DNA of 9,517 nt from Oscillospiraceae bacterium (GTDB taxonomy: Bacteria; Bacillota; Clostridia; Oscillospirales; Oscillospiraceae). The notes under the pieces were generated by a model that worked only from the letters and a program-made list of their open reading frames with translations, did no database searches and was not told the DNA's origin. Below are positions 1 through 5,250 of the stretch, piece by piece (position 1 is the stretch's first letter; every line of letters starts with the position of its first letter). The stretch covers positions 1 through 9,517 of the forward strand of contig JAEDJB010000069.1 of the NCBI GenBank assembly GCA_016296565.1. The letters are read 5' to 3'. The translations under genes and the position numbers were made by a program.

Positions 1-16
1 CAGGATTTCCTCTGTA

Positions 17-123
17 TTAACAAGAAAGCCCCCCCTCGCCAAGGAGCTGCACTATCAAATCTGCCAGTGCCGCAGCAATCTGTGTTCTCTGTACGCTTGC
101 AAGTTTTTAAAAAGGGACATCAT
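17..123 (-). pseudogene. Possible frame-broken small peptide gene
   Basis: On the minus strand two adjacent ATG codons (123 and 120) open a short frame that begins MMSLFK. In the -1 frame, directly after a run of five A (minus strand, about 104-108), an open stretch reads KLASVQRTQIAAALADL and continues to LGEGGLSC with a stop at 17-19. One extra A, or a -1 slip, would join them into a peptide of about 35 residues with an amphipathic helical middle. No ribosome binding site is visible before the ATGs. After the stop comes a purine-rich stretch (AGAGGAAA) at the window edge that could be the ribosome binding site of a further minus-strand gene. I do not recognise the peptide. It may be chance coding. 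Confidence 0.2.
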
Positions 124-136
124 TTTTAGATATGAG

Positions 137-167
137 AAAAGGCCGGGATGCTCTGCGCATCTCCGGC
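137..167 (-). terminator. Rho-independent terminator of the small RHH-like gene
   Basis: On the minus strand, GCCGGAGATG (158-167) pairs with CATCCCGGC (142-150) around a 7-nt loop with one bulged base. It is followed by CCTTTT (142-137). The hairpin starts 6 nt after the stop codon of the gene at 174-377, which fits its end. Confidence 0.75.
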
Positions 168-173
168 TCTTTG

Positions 174-377
174 TCAGTCTTTATGATATGTTGCAAGGTC
201 CTCTCTCATATGATCAGACAACAGCCGGGACACTGGTACCCCTCGCGCCGCCGCGTATTTCTTGTATTGTTCTGCAAGCTCTTTCTTTACAGATACGGTA
301 ATCTTACATATATTCTCCCGGTCCCAGATTGCCCGCTGTTCTGCGGCCCTGGCTTTTCCTTCTTCGGTTCGTCCCAT
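174..377 (-). CDS. Small ribbon-helix-helix-like protein (67 aa)
   Basis: A 67-residue, charged, soluble protein. Residues 1-21 are a basic/acidic N-terminal segment rich in Arg, Glu and Ala. Residues about 23-30 (ICKITVSV) look like the single beta strand of a ribbon-helix-helix fold. Residues 31-43 (KKELAEQYKKYAA) and 47-60 (VPVSRLLSDHMRED) look like its two helices, including the 'G-PVSRLL' turn common in Arc/CopG-type proteins. Such proteins bind DNA as dimers and are often plasmid, phage or integrative-element regulators or antitoxins. This is inference from pattern only. The start at 377 is supported by AGGAGG at 385-390, 7 nt upstream. A terminator follows at once, so the gene is probably monocistronic. 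No toxin gene is seen beside it inside the window. The local DNA is more AT-rich than the rest of the window. Confidence 0.7.
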   Translation of the reverse strand: MGRTEEGKARAAEQRAIWDRENICKITVSVKKELAEQYKKYAAARGVPVSRLLSDHMREDLATYHKD

Positions 378-824
378 ACTTACACCTCCTCTATGATATC
401 TTACTATGCCCCCGATTATTACTCCACCCGTAATATTCTACAAAAGCAGGACGCCCATTTGTTCATACCTCCCAATAGCTACGGAATCCATAAATTAGTG
501 CTCGTCTTTTGGTTTCGCCGGGCGTATTATTCGGAACCGTCTTTTTTCATATCCAACCACAACAGGCAACGAGCCGGAAAAGAAATAATATGGAAGAATA
601 CAGAATGAAAAACTTAAGTCCATGCGCAGAACTAACTACCTCTGTGAGAATACATCCCCTGAAATGTGCGACTGCTCCAAGTGTCCAACTTTCGTGCTCT
701 CTTGGCTTTTCCTGCTCCGCCAATTTTGACAGGAATTTGACACCCTAAGATATACTGAAATACGTTAAAATGCGCTGATTTTTGCACTCCACGAAGGCCG
801 GAAACCGCCCGAAAAAAAGCAAAC
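378..824. other. Gene-poor interval between RHH-like gene and tRNA-Lys
   Basis: About 450 bases with no frame that has both a ribosome binding site and a plausible protein. Open frames on either strand are short and overlap the tRNA or the RHH-like gene. The stretch is AT-richer than the DNA to its right. It holds a pair of TTTGACA direct repeats 11 bp apart (725-731 and 736-742). It may be the junction of an integrated element with the tRNA-Lys gene, or ordinary intergenic DNA. Confidence 0.5.
415..443 (-). promoter_or_regulatory. Possible promoter of the RHH-like gene
   Basis: On the minus strand, TTGTAG (438-443) lies 17 nt from AATAAT (415-420), about 25 nt before the ribosome binding site. 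The -35 box matches TTGACA in only four of six positions, so this is a tentative call. Confidence 0.35.
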
Positions 825-825
825 A

Positions 826-868
826 AAAATCCCGCAAACCCTTGTGTATCAACGGTTTGCGGGATTTT
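826..868 (-). terminator. Terminator of the tRNA operon
   Basis: A perfect 15-bp stem (826-840 with 854-868) with a GC-rich core (CCCGCAAACC / GGTTTGCGGG), a 13-nt loop and A/T tails on both sides. On the minus strand it lies just after the 3' end of tRNA-Lys and ends in a T-rich tract (TTTTTGTTTGCTTTTTTT). It could also work in the other direction. Confidence 0.9.
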
Positions 869-874
869 CTCATT

Positions 875-950
875 TGGTGACCCAGCGGGGATTCGAACCC
901 CGGACACCCTGCTTAAAAGGCAGGTGCTCTGCCAACTGAGCTACTGGGTC
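875..950 (-). tRNA. tRNA-Lys (anticodon TTT)
   Basis: The cloverleaf reads cleanly on the minus strand. Acceptor GACCCAG pairs with CTGGGTC, the anticodon stem CCTGC/GCAGG encloses loop CTTTTAA, and the T arm is CGGGG-TTCGAAT-CCCCG. Discriminator A (878) and an encoded CCA (875-877) follow. It is the last gene of the five-tRNA cluster, followed by a strong terminator. Its 3' end faces the AT-rich, gene-poor stretch, as expected if it had served as an integration target. Confidence 0.97.
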
Positions 951-983
951 AAAACAATCTATTGTAAACTGGTGCGTATCATC

Positions 984-1058
984 TGGCTGGGGTGGCCGGA
1001 CTCGAACCAGCGAATGCGGGAGTCAAAGTCCCGTGCCTTACCACTTGGCGACACCCCA
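984..1058 (-). tRNA. tRNA-Gln (anticodon TTG)
   Basis: Minus strand. Acceptor TGGGGTG pairs with CACCCCA, and the anticodon stem CGGGA/TCCCG encloses loop CTTTGAC with anticodon TTG. The T arm contains TTCGAGT. Discriminator G and an encoded CCA follow. It lies 33 nt upstream of tRNA-Lys in transcription order. Confidence 0.97.
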
Positions 1059-1087
1059 TTATAGCGGTGCTCTCTTTGTCTATGAGA

Positions 1088-1117
1088 AGAGAGCCGGAAC
1101 CGCTGCTCCGGCTCTCT
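1088..1117 (-). other. Perfect hairpin between tRNA-His and tRNA-Gln
   Basis: An 11-bp perfect stem (AGAGAGCCGGA at 1088-1098 with its complement at 1107-1117) and an 8-nt loop. It lies in the 70-nt spacer between two tRNA genes. No clean T-run follows on the minus strand (only CTCTCTTCTCATAG), so it looks like a processing or attenuation hairpin rather than a full terminator. Confidence 0.6.
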
Positions 1118-1128
1118 CCCGAGAAATC

Positions 1129-1206
<78 letters not shown>

Positions 1207-1233
1207 ATATTGATCCTGCTAAGCAGAGGAGAA

Positions 1234-1310
<77 letters not shown>

Positions 1311-1356
1311 ATATCGATGCGGCGGGATAGAACCTGATTCCGCCTGCACGGCCCTT

Positions 1357-1416
1357 CACCGCCTCCATCTGCAAAACCGGCACCCGAAGCTGTCAGCTTT
1401 GCAGATGGAGCGGGTG
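1357..1416. repeat. Inverted repeat copying the tRNA-Gly 3' end
   Basis: Arms at 1357-1375 and 1398-1416 are inverted copies matching at 17 of 19 positions, with 13 in a row (CTCCATCTGCAAA). The right arm overlaps the tRNA-Gly acceptor 3' strand and CCA (1406-1416). The 22-nt loop contains a smaller palindrome (AAGCTG-T-CAGCTT). In the minus-strand transcript the downstream arm can pair with the 3' acceptor strand of tRNA-Gly. Confidence 0.8.
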
Positions 1417-1479
1417 ATGGGAATCGAACCCACGCGACCAGCTTGGAAGGCTGGGATTCTACCATTGAACTACACCCGC
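1406..1479 (-). tRNA. tRNA-Gly (anticodon TCC)
   Basis: Minus strand. Acceptor GCGGGTG pairs with CACCCGC. The anticodon stem CAGC/GCTG encloses loop CTTCCAA with anticodon TCC. The T arm is GTGGG-TTCGATT-CCCAT. Discriminator T and an encoded CCA follow (1406-1408). It is the first gene of the cluster, about 27 nt downstream of the predicted transcription start. Confidence 0.96.
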
Positions 1480-1512
1480 ATAAGTACGTATTCCGGAACC
1501 GTTAGCTTGTAT

Positions 1513-1541
1513 AGGATAGCACAGTTTCCTCGTCTTGTCAA
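1513..1541 (-). promoter_or_regulatory. Promoter of the tRNA operon
   Basis: On the minus strand a perfect -35 TTGACA (1536-1541), a 17-bp spacer and -10 TATCCT (1513-1518) preceded by TGC, an extended -10. It is placed correctly for a start near 1506, ahead of tRNA-Gly. This is a strong housekeeping-type (sigma-A) promoter, as usual for stable RNA. Confidence 0.82.
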
Positions 1542-1623
1542 TCATTTTTTTCATTTCCTCTTATTTTTTCTTCCTGGGAATACCCTCCGGTCCCCGGTGG
1601 AATGCTAGGGCGGAGGTGTTGTT

Positions 1624-2184
1624 ATGATTGAATTATTTCTCCCATTCCTTCTCTATAGCTTTCTGGGCTTTCTGCTGGAGGTGCTCCACGCCCGGGTGCA
1701 CGGCAGCCGGGGCCATGGGCGCAAGTGCCTGCTCTTTCTCCCCCTCTGCCCGGTTTACGGCTTCGGGACCCTGGCAATCCTGCACATGCCCGCTCCTCTG
1801 CTGAATAACCCTTTGACGGTCTTTCTGGCTGGCGGCCTGCTGGCTACCCTGGTTGAGTATGGAGTTGCCCTCTTTTACCAGGTGGGAGCCGGGGTCAAGT
1901 TCTGGGATTATTCCCAGCAGCCCGGCAACCTGGGGGGCAAAATCTGTCCGCTTTACACCCTGTACTGGGGCTTGCTGTCCTTGCCCCTGGTCTATGTGTT
2001 TCATCCCTTCCTCCGCCGGCTGCTGGATCTTGCTGCGGGTCTCCCTGCGTGGCTGCTCCAGTTCCTCTTCCTCTTTTTCGCCGCCGACAGTCTGGTTTCC
2101 CTGTGGCTGCTCCATCGGACTGGCTCCACCGACTGCCTGATGTGGTACCGACCTCCTCTTCAGCCCCGGCGGCAGGCCCAGTAA
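1624..2184 (+). CDS. CmpB-type putative ABC transporter permease family membrane protein
   Basis: A 186-residue, very hydrophobic protein with about five membrane segments (residues about 2-20, 34-53, 62-84, 110-130 and 138-162). Family-type features are the N-terminal LLYSFLGFLLEVL, the LCPVYGFGTL stretch near residue 42, EYGVALFYQ near 78, and the signature FWDYSQQPGNLGGKICPLYTLYWG near 93-116. These match the family named 'putative ABC transporter permease' (ABC_trans_CmpB, once DUF1113), common in Clostridia. A transported substrate is not known, and no ATPase or other transporter part lies beside it, so the transporter role is doubtful. GGAGGT (1612-1617) sits 6 nt before the ATG. It runs divergently from the tRNA operon and convergently to the next gene. 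The C-terminus is short and polar (PPLQPRRQAQ). Confidence 0.85.
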   Translation: MIELFLPFLLYSFLGFLLEVLHARVHGSRGHGRKCLLFLPLCPVYGFGTLAILHMPAPLLNNPLTVFLAGGLLATLVEYGVALFYQVGAGVKFWDYSQQPGNLGGKICPLYTLYWGLLSLPLVYVFHPFLRRLLDLAAGLPAWLLQFLFLFFAADSLVSLWLLHRTGSTDCLMWYRPPLQPRRQAQ

Positions 2185-2189
2185 CTATG

Positions 2190-2211
2190 TAGGCGGCCAA
2201 CCGGCCGCCTA
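2190..2211. terminator. GC-rich hairpin between convergent genes
   Basis: A 9-bp stem (TAGGCGGCC with GGCCGCCTA) and a 4-nt loop, placed 5 nt after the CmpB-type gene and 12 nt after the stop of the minus-strand gene. There is no clear T-run on either side, so termination may be weak. The position suggests a shared two-way terminator. Confidence 0.5.
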
Positions 2212-2223
2212 TTATGTTGCCCG

Positions 2224-2436
2224 TTACAGCCGACGAAGCTCTTCCAGGGTCTCCTGGATGAACTTCTTGGGCACATAGGCCGCCCCCAGCTTCATGGCCC
2301 GCTCCACAGTCATGGAGCCGGACTTGGTCACAATGGGGCGATCAATCACATGGGGAAACCGCCGGGCCAGCACCTGCCGGGCAGCGGGATTGGCCAGCAG
2401 CTCCCCAATGGTGATCTGATTGTTGCGCAGATCCAT
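2224..2436 (-). CDS. Uncharacterised 70-residue helical protein
   Basis: A small soluble protein with no signal peptide or membrane segment. The pattern ITIGELLANPAARQVLARRFP (residues 8-28), then 'SGSMTVERAMKLGA' and a final helix LEELRRL, suggests a compact all-helical domain. From memory, similar 'TIGELL-NP-AR-VL' segments occur as short appended domains in other clostridial proteins. I cannot verify this, and it gives no function. The start is supported by an AGGTGAGG ribosome binding site 4 nt before the ATG at 2436. The gene ends against the hairpin at 2190-2211 and converges with the CmpB-type gene. It is divergent from the DUF1540 gene. Confidence 0.7.
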   Translation of the reverse strand: MDLRNNQITIGELLANPAARQVLARRFPHVIDRPIVTKSGSMTVERAMKLGAAYVPKKFIQETLEELRRL

Positions 2437-2550
2437 CTTTCCTCACCTCGCCCTATTCTATGCAAAGAACGGGTTTTTGTGTCAGGAAGTATAAATCCCC
2501 ACGGGGCCGTCCATACTATCCCCAGACTCAAGGAAAGGAGGGTTTTTCCC

Positions 2551-2739
2551 ATGGAAAACAAGATGAACGCCAACAACAGCATTCAGTGCACCGTCTCCAG
2601 CTGCGCCTATCACAACGACGCCAAGAGCGTCTGTTCCCTGTCCGCCATCAAGGTGGGTACCTGCGGTCCTACTTCCAACGACTGCGCCTGCACCGAGTGC
2701 GCTTCCTTCGAGCTGTCCAAGCAGAAGAGCTCCTTCTAA
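2551..2739 (+). CDS. DUF1540-family Cys-rich small protein
   Basis: A 62-residue protein with seven cysteines at 13, 18, 28, 38, 45, 47 and 50. The layout IQCTVSSCAYHN, then C28, AIKVG, C38 and finally CTECASFE matches the DUF1540 domain, widespread in Clostridia and thought to bind a metal. Its function is unknown. It is not the SCIFF peptide, whose spacing and sequence differ. AAAGGAGGG at 2534-2542, 8 nt before the ATG, fixes the start. A TATAAA box lies at 2490-2495, but no good -35 is seen at the right distance. A 15-bp perfect hairpin follows 6 nt after the stop. The gene stands alone, convergent to the rnf operon. Confidence 0.85.
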   Translation: MENKMNANNSIQCTVSSCAYHNDAKSVCSLSAIKVGTCGPTSNDCACTECASFELSKQKSSF

Positions 2740-2745
2740 TACGAA

Positions 2746-2778
2746 TTCTTAATAAAAACCTTTGGTTTTTATTAAGAA
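2746..2778 (+). terminator. AT-rich hairpin after the DUF1540 gene
   Basis: A perfect 15-bp stem (2746-2760 with 2764-2778) with a 3-nt loop. The sequence is CTTAATAAAAACC and its complement. It sits 6 nt after the stop codon, as a terminator would, but the downstream side is AAGG rather than a T-run. It is also the first of a chain of hairpins. Confidence 0.5.
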
Positions 2779-2883
2779 GGCACCGCGATTCGCGTTGCCC
2801 TTTTGTGGCTTTTTGCCACAAAAGCCGTCTCATGCAGTTCTTGACGCACCTTCGGTGCTATAAAAAGCCGTTCAAGCTTTTTA
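2746..2883. repeat. Chain of five hairpins in one intergenic stretch
   Basis: Five inverted repeats follow each other. They are: 2746-2778 (15 bp); 2779-2799 (GGCA-C-CGCG / CGCG-T-TGCC, one mismatch); 2800-2824 (CTTTTGTGGC / GCCACAAAAG, loop TTTTT); 2846-2858 (GCACC / GGTGC); and 2861-2883 (TAAAAAGC / GCTTTTTA). The first three touch end to end. This density is far above chance. A dispersed palindromic repeat, a structured RNA or stacked terminators are all possible. Confidence 0.75.
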
Positions 2884-2900
2884 ACAAGAACTAGTATAAT
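2871..2900 (+). promoter_or_regulatory. Promoter-like TATAAT box
   Basis: A perfect TATAAT (2895-2900) with TTCAAG (2871-2876) 18 nt upstream. The -35 box is weak and the only thing downstream is the rnf terminator at 2925-2962. It would yield a very short RNA, so this may be a chance match in AT-rich DNA. Confidence 0.25.
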
Positions 2901-2924
2901 TTCGCATCCGGATCATGGGCATGG

Positions 2925-2962
2925 AAAAAGCCGGGATGGAATACCTTCCATCCCGGCTTTTT
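2925..2962 (-). terminator. Terminator of the rnf operon
   Basis: A perfect 17-bp stem (2925-2941 with 2946-2962, core GCCGGGATGGAA) with loop TACC. On the minus strand it lies 33 nt after the rnfB stop and ends in TTTTT. The plus strand has TTTTTT, so it can also stop transcription coming from the left. Confidence 0.93.
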
Positions 2963-2995
2963 TGTTGCCGTAACAGCAGAACGAGGGCCAATCCC

Positions 2996-3988
2996 TTATT
3001 CTGCCTTGGGAGCCTCTTCAGCCTTGGGAGCTTCTGCGGCGGGAGCGGGCTCAGCGGCCTTGGGAGCCTCAGCAGCGGGTGCGGGCTCGGCAGCCTTGGG
3101 AGCCTCAGCGGCCTTGGGGGCCTCAGCAGCGGCAGGAGCTGCCTTGGGAGCTGCGGCGGGGGCAGCCTTCTTGGGCTTGGGGGGCAGAACCACGCCATCC
3201 ACGGTGATCAGCTTGCGGGGGCATGCGCGAGAGCACAGACCGCAGCCGATGCAGATGTCGTAGTTGATCTTGGCCAGGAAGTTGTCCACGGTGATGGCGC
3301 CCTCCTTGGGGCAGGCCTTCACGCAGAGCTTACAGCCGATACAACCGTTGTCGCAGGCCTGACGGGTAGCGGGGCCCTTGTCGTGGGAGGAGCAGCGCAG
3401 CTCGGTATACTTCTTGGAATTGCGGGGGATAATCTGGATGATGTTCTTGGGGCAGGCGGTGACGCAGGCGCCGCAGGCCACGCACTTGTCCAGATCCACT
3501 TCTGCAACACCATTCACAATGTGGATGGCATCAAACTTACAGGCGTCCACGCAGTCGCCGCCGCCCAGACAGCCATAGGAGCACTGCAGGGGGCCGGAGG
3601 ACACGCGGGAAACTGCCAGACAGCTGGACAGGCCCACATAGTCATAGCGGGTCTTGTCGTGGCCGCCGCCGGTACACATAACCTGTGCCACCTTGGGTGC
3701 GCCCTCTTCCACGGCGACGCCCATGATTTCACCGATCTGCTTGGCCAGCGCAGCGCCGCCGGGGGCGCAGGCGTTGACGGGAGCCAGACCCTTCACCACG
3801 GAGTTGGCGTAACCGCCGCAGCCGGGGTAGCCGCAGCCGCCGCAGTTGGCGCCGGGCAGGATCTCAGCAATGGCTTCTTCACGGGGGTCCTTCTCCACAG
3901 CGAAGACCTTGGAAGCGATGGCCAGAATGATACCGAAGATAATGCCCAGAATCGTCAGTACGATAGGGGCTAAAATAGTAGTACTCAT
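2996..3988 (-). CDS. rnfB: Rnf complex ferredoxin-type subunit RnfB with repeat tail
   Basis: This is the electron entry subunit, which takes electrons from reduced ferredoxin and passes them into the membrane complex. There are 330 residues. A membrane anchor (about 5-26) precedes the four-Cys 4Fe-4S domain NCGGCGYPGC with C49, C52, C57 and C74. Ferredoxin-type Cys groups follow: C136/140/146/150, C169/172/175/179, C212/216/219/222/226 and C246/249/252/256. Residues about 271-330 form a tail of Ala, Pro, Glu and Lys only, with two exact 12-residue repeats AEPAPAAEAPKA. The tail is an add-on beyond the last cluster and is not a catalytic part. It is the last gene of the operon, 21 nt after rnfA, with GGAGG and AGGAG sites before the ATG. 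Identity is near certain; the tail's role is unknown. Confidence 0.97.
   Translation of the reverse strand: MSTTILAPIVLTILGIIFGIILAIASKVFAVEKDPREEAIAEILPGANCGGCGYPGCGGYANSVVKGLAPVNACAPGGAALAKQIGEIMGVAVEEGAPKVAQVMCTGGGHDKTRYDYVGLSSCLAVSRVSSGPLQCSYGCLGGGDCVDACKFDAIHIVNGVAEVDLDKCVACGACVTACPKNIIQIIPRNSKKYTELRCSSHDKGPATRQACDNGCIGCKLCVKACPKEGAITVDNFLAKINYDICIGCGLCSRACPRKLITVDGVVLPPKPKKAAPAAAPKAAPAAAEAPKAAEAPKAAEPAPAAEAPKAAEPAPAAEAPKAEEAPKAE
3003..3186 (-). repeat. 36-nt coding repeats in the RnfB tail
   Basis: Two adjacent 36-nt units (3021-3056 and 3057-3092) encode identical 12-residue peptides but differ at six bases, all at third codon positions. Partial units (GCCTTGGGAGC...) continue on both sides. 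The pattern indicates old duplication with selection on the protein sequence. Confidence 0.85.
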
Positions 3989-4009
3989 AATTCTCTCCTC
4001 GCCTCCTTC

Positions 4010-4600
4010 TTACCAAACTTTCAGGCCGGAGAAGCCCATGAATGCCAGAGCAATCAGGCTGGCGGCCACCAGGGCGATGGGGAAGCCTTCAAAGCTCTTG
4101 GGGCACTTGGCAAACTCCATGCGCTCACGCACGCTGGCGAAGAGCACGATGGCGATCAGGAAGCCGATACCGCCGGTGATGCCGTAGGTCAGGCTCTCGC
4201 CGAAGTTGTAGCTCTTCTGTGCGTTCTGCAGGGTGACGCCCAGCACGGCGCAGTTGGTGGTGATCAGAGGCAGATACACGCCCAGTGCTTCATACAGGGA
4301 GGGCATTGCCTTCTGCAGGAACATTTCCACGAACTGCACCAGAGATGCAATGACCAGGATGAAGGTCACGGTCTGCATGAAGCTCAGGTTAAACTTTTCC
4401 AGAATGAAATGGTTGATGGGCCAGTTAACGGCAGAGGCTACGCCCATGACGAAGATAACGGCCATGCCCATGCCCAGTGCGGTCTCGACCTTCTTGGAAA
4501 CACCCATGAAGGGGCAGATGCCCAGGAACTGGGACAGGATGAAGTTGTTGACCAGGACTGCGCCCAGTGCGATAGAAAGCAGGCTAGTGATACTTTCCAT
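4010..4600 (-). CDS. rnfA: Rnf complex membrane subunit RnfA
   Basis: Integral membrane subunit of 196 residues with about six membrane helices. It is a close paralogue of RnfE, and the two pack as inverted partners in the membrane core. Family hallmarks are NNFILSQFLGICPFMGVSKK near residue 18, with C29, and LITTNCAVLGVTL, with C117. In known Rnf/Nqr structures these cysteines, with the matching pair in RnfE, hold an iron-sulfur cluster inside the membrane that carries electrons across. This is knowledge of the family applied here. The ATG overlaps the rnfE stop by one base (TAATG), and AGGAGG lies within the rnfE end, so the two are translationally coupled. Confidence 0.97.
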   Translation of the reverse strand: MESITSLLSIALGAVLVNNFILSQFLGICPFMGVSKKVETALGMGMAVIFVMGVASAVNWPINHFILEKFNLSFMQTVTFILVIASLVQFVEMFLQKAMPSLYEALGVYLPLITTNCAVLGVTLQNAQKSYNFGESLTYGITGGIGFLIAIVLFASVRERMEFAKCPKSFEGFPIALVAASLIALAFMGFSGLKVW

Positions 4601-5235
4601 TACTTCGCCACCTCCTTAGTCTTCTTGGGCTTGTTCATGAAGTACTGAACTGCGGCAATGACGCAGCCCAGGGTCAGGAAGCCGCCCACGGGGAGGATCA
4701 TACCCAGAGCAGCAACGCTCTCAGGCAGGATCTGGAAACCAGCGCCACCGTTGAGCACGCCAGCGCCGAAGGTGCCGGCACCCAGGAACTCACGGATGAT
4801 GCACATGATGGTCAGAGCGACCATGTTGCCGAAGCCCTGGAAGATACCGTCCAGAGCGGAAGCAGCGATGCCGTTCTTGGAGGCGAAGCCTTCTGCACGG
4901 CCCAGGATGATGCAGTTAACCACGATCAGAGGGATGAACAGGCCCAGGCTCTTGGACAGAGCGGGCACGAACGCCTTCAGAAGCAGGTCAACCATGGTCA
5001 CGAAGCCGGCGATCACGACGATGTAGCAGGCGATACGGACCTTGCTGGGGATGATCTTCCGCAGGGCGGAAATAACGATGTTGGAGCAGGTCAGAATGAC
5101 CATAACGGCCAGGCCCATGCCCAGACCGTTGAACATGGAGGTGGTGATTGCCAGCATGGGGCACATGCCCAGCAGCTGGACCAGCACGGGGTTCTGGGTA
5201 ATCAGGCCATCGATAAATTGTTTCTTTACATTCAT
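4600..5235 (-). CDS. rnfE: Rnf complex membrane subunit RnfE
   Basis: Integral membrane subunit of 211 residues, a paralogue of RnfA, with about six helices. The cluster-binding cysteines are C25 in VQLLGMCPMLAI and C108 in LIVVNCIILGRAEGFA. The stretch IILGRAEGFASKN is typical of RnfE/NqrD. The lysine-rich end (KPKKTKEVAK) faces the cytoplasm in the family. The start at 5235 follows AGGAGGG by 9 nt and lies 15 nt after rnfG. Together with RnfA it forms the electron path and probably part of the ion path. Confidence 0.97.
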   Translation of the reverse strand: MNVKKQFIDGLITQNPVLVQLLGMCPMLAITTSMFNGLGMGLAVMVILTCSNIVISALRKIIPSKVRIACYIVVIAGFVTMVDLLLKAFVPALSKSLGLFIPLIVVNCIILGRAEGFASKNGIAASALDGIFQGFGNMVALTIMCIIREFLGAGTFGAGVLNGGAGFQILPESVAALGMILPVGGFLTLGCVIAAVQYFMNKPKKTKEVAK

Positions 5236-5250
5236 TGTTTCAGACCCTCC

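Noticed and set aside
726..756. Plus-strand promoter TTGACA (726-731) with TATACT (751-756)
   Set aside because: The spacer is 19 bp and no plus-strand gene follows before the tRNA cluster, so a functional promoter is unlikely.
2350..2550. Longer start for the DUF1540 protein
   Set aside because: The added part is antisense to the 70-residue gene and lies ahead of the real ribosome binding site at 2534-2542.
2551..2739. SCIFF-type ranthipeptide precursor
   Set aside because: The cysteine spacing and the conserved CxV..C.Y, IKVG and CxxF stretches fit DUF1540, and no radical SAM maturase lies beside it.
2915..3973. 352-codon plus-strand frame opposite rnfB
   Set aside because: It is antisense to RnfB with its clear Fe-S motifs. 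The Gly/Ser/Leu-rich protein is a product of the RnfB repeat tail read backwards, and it starts inside the terminator region.
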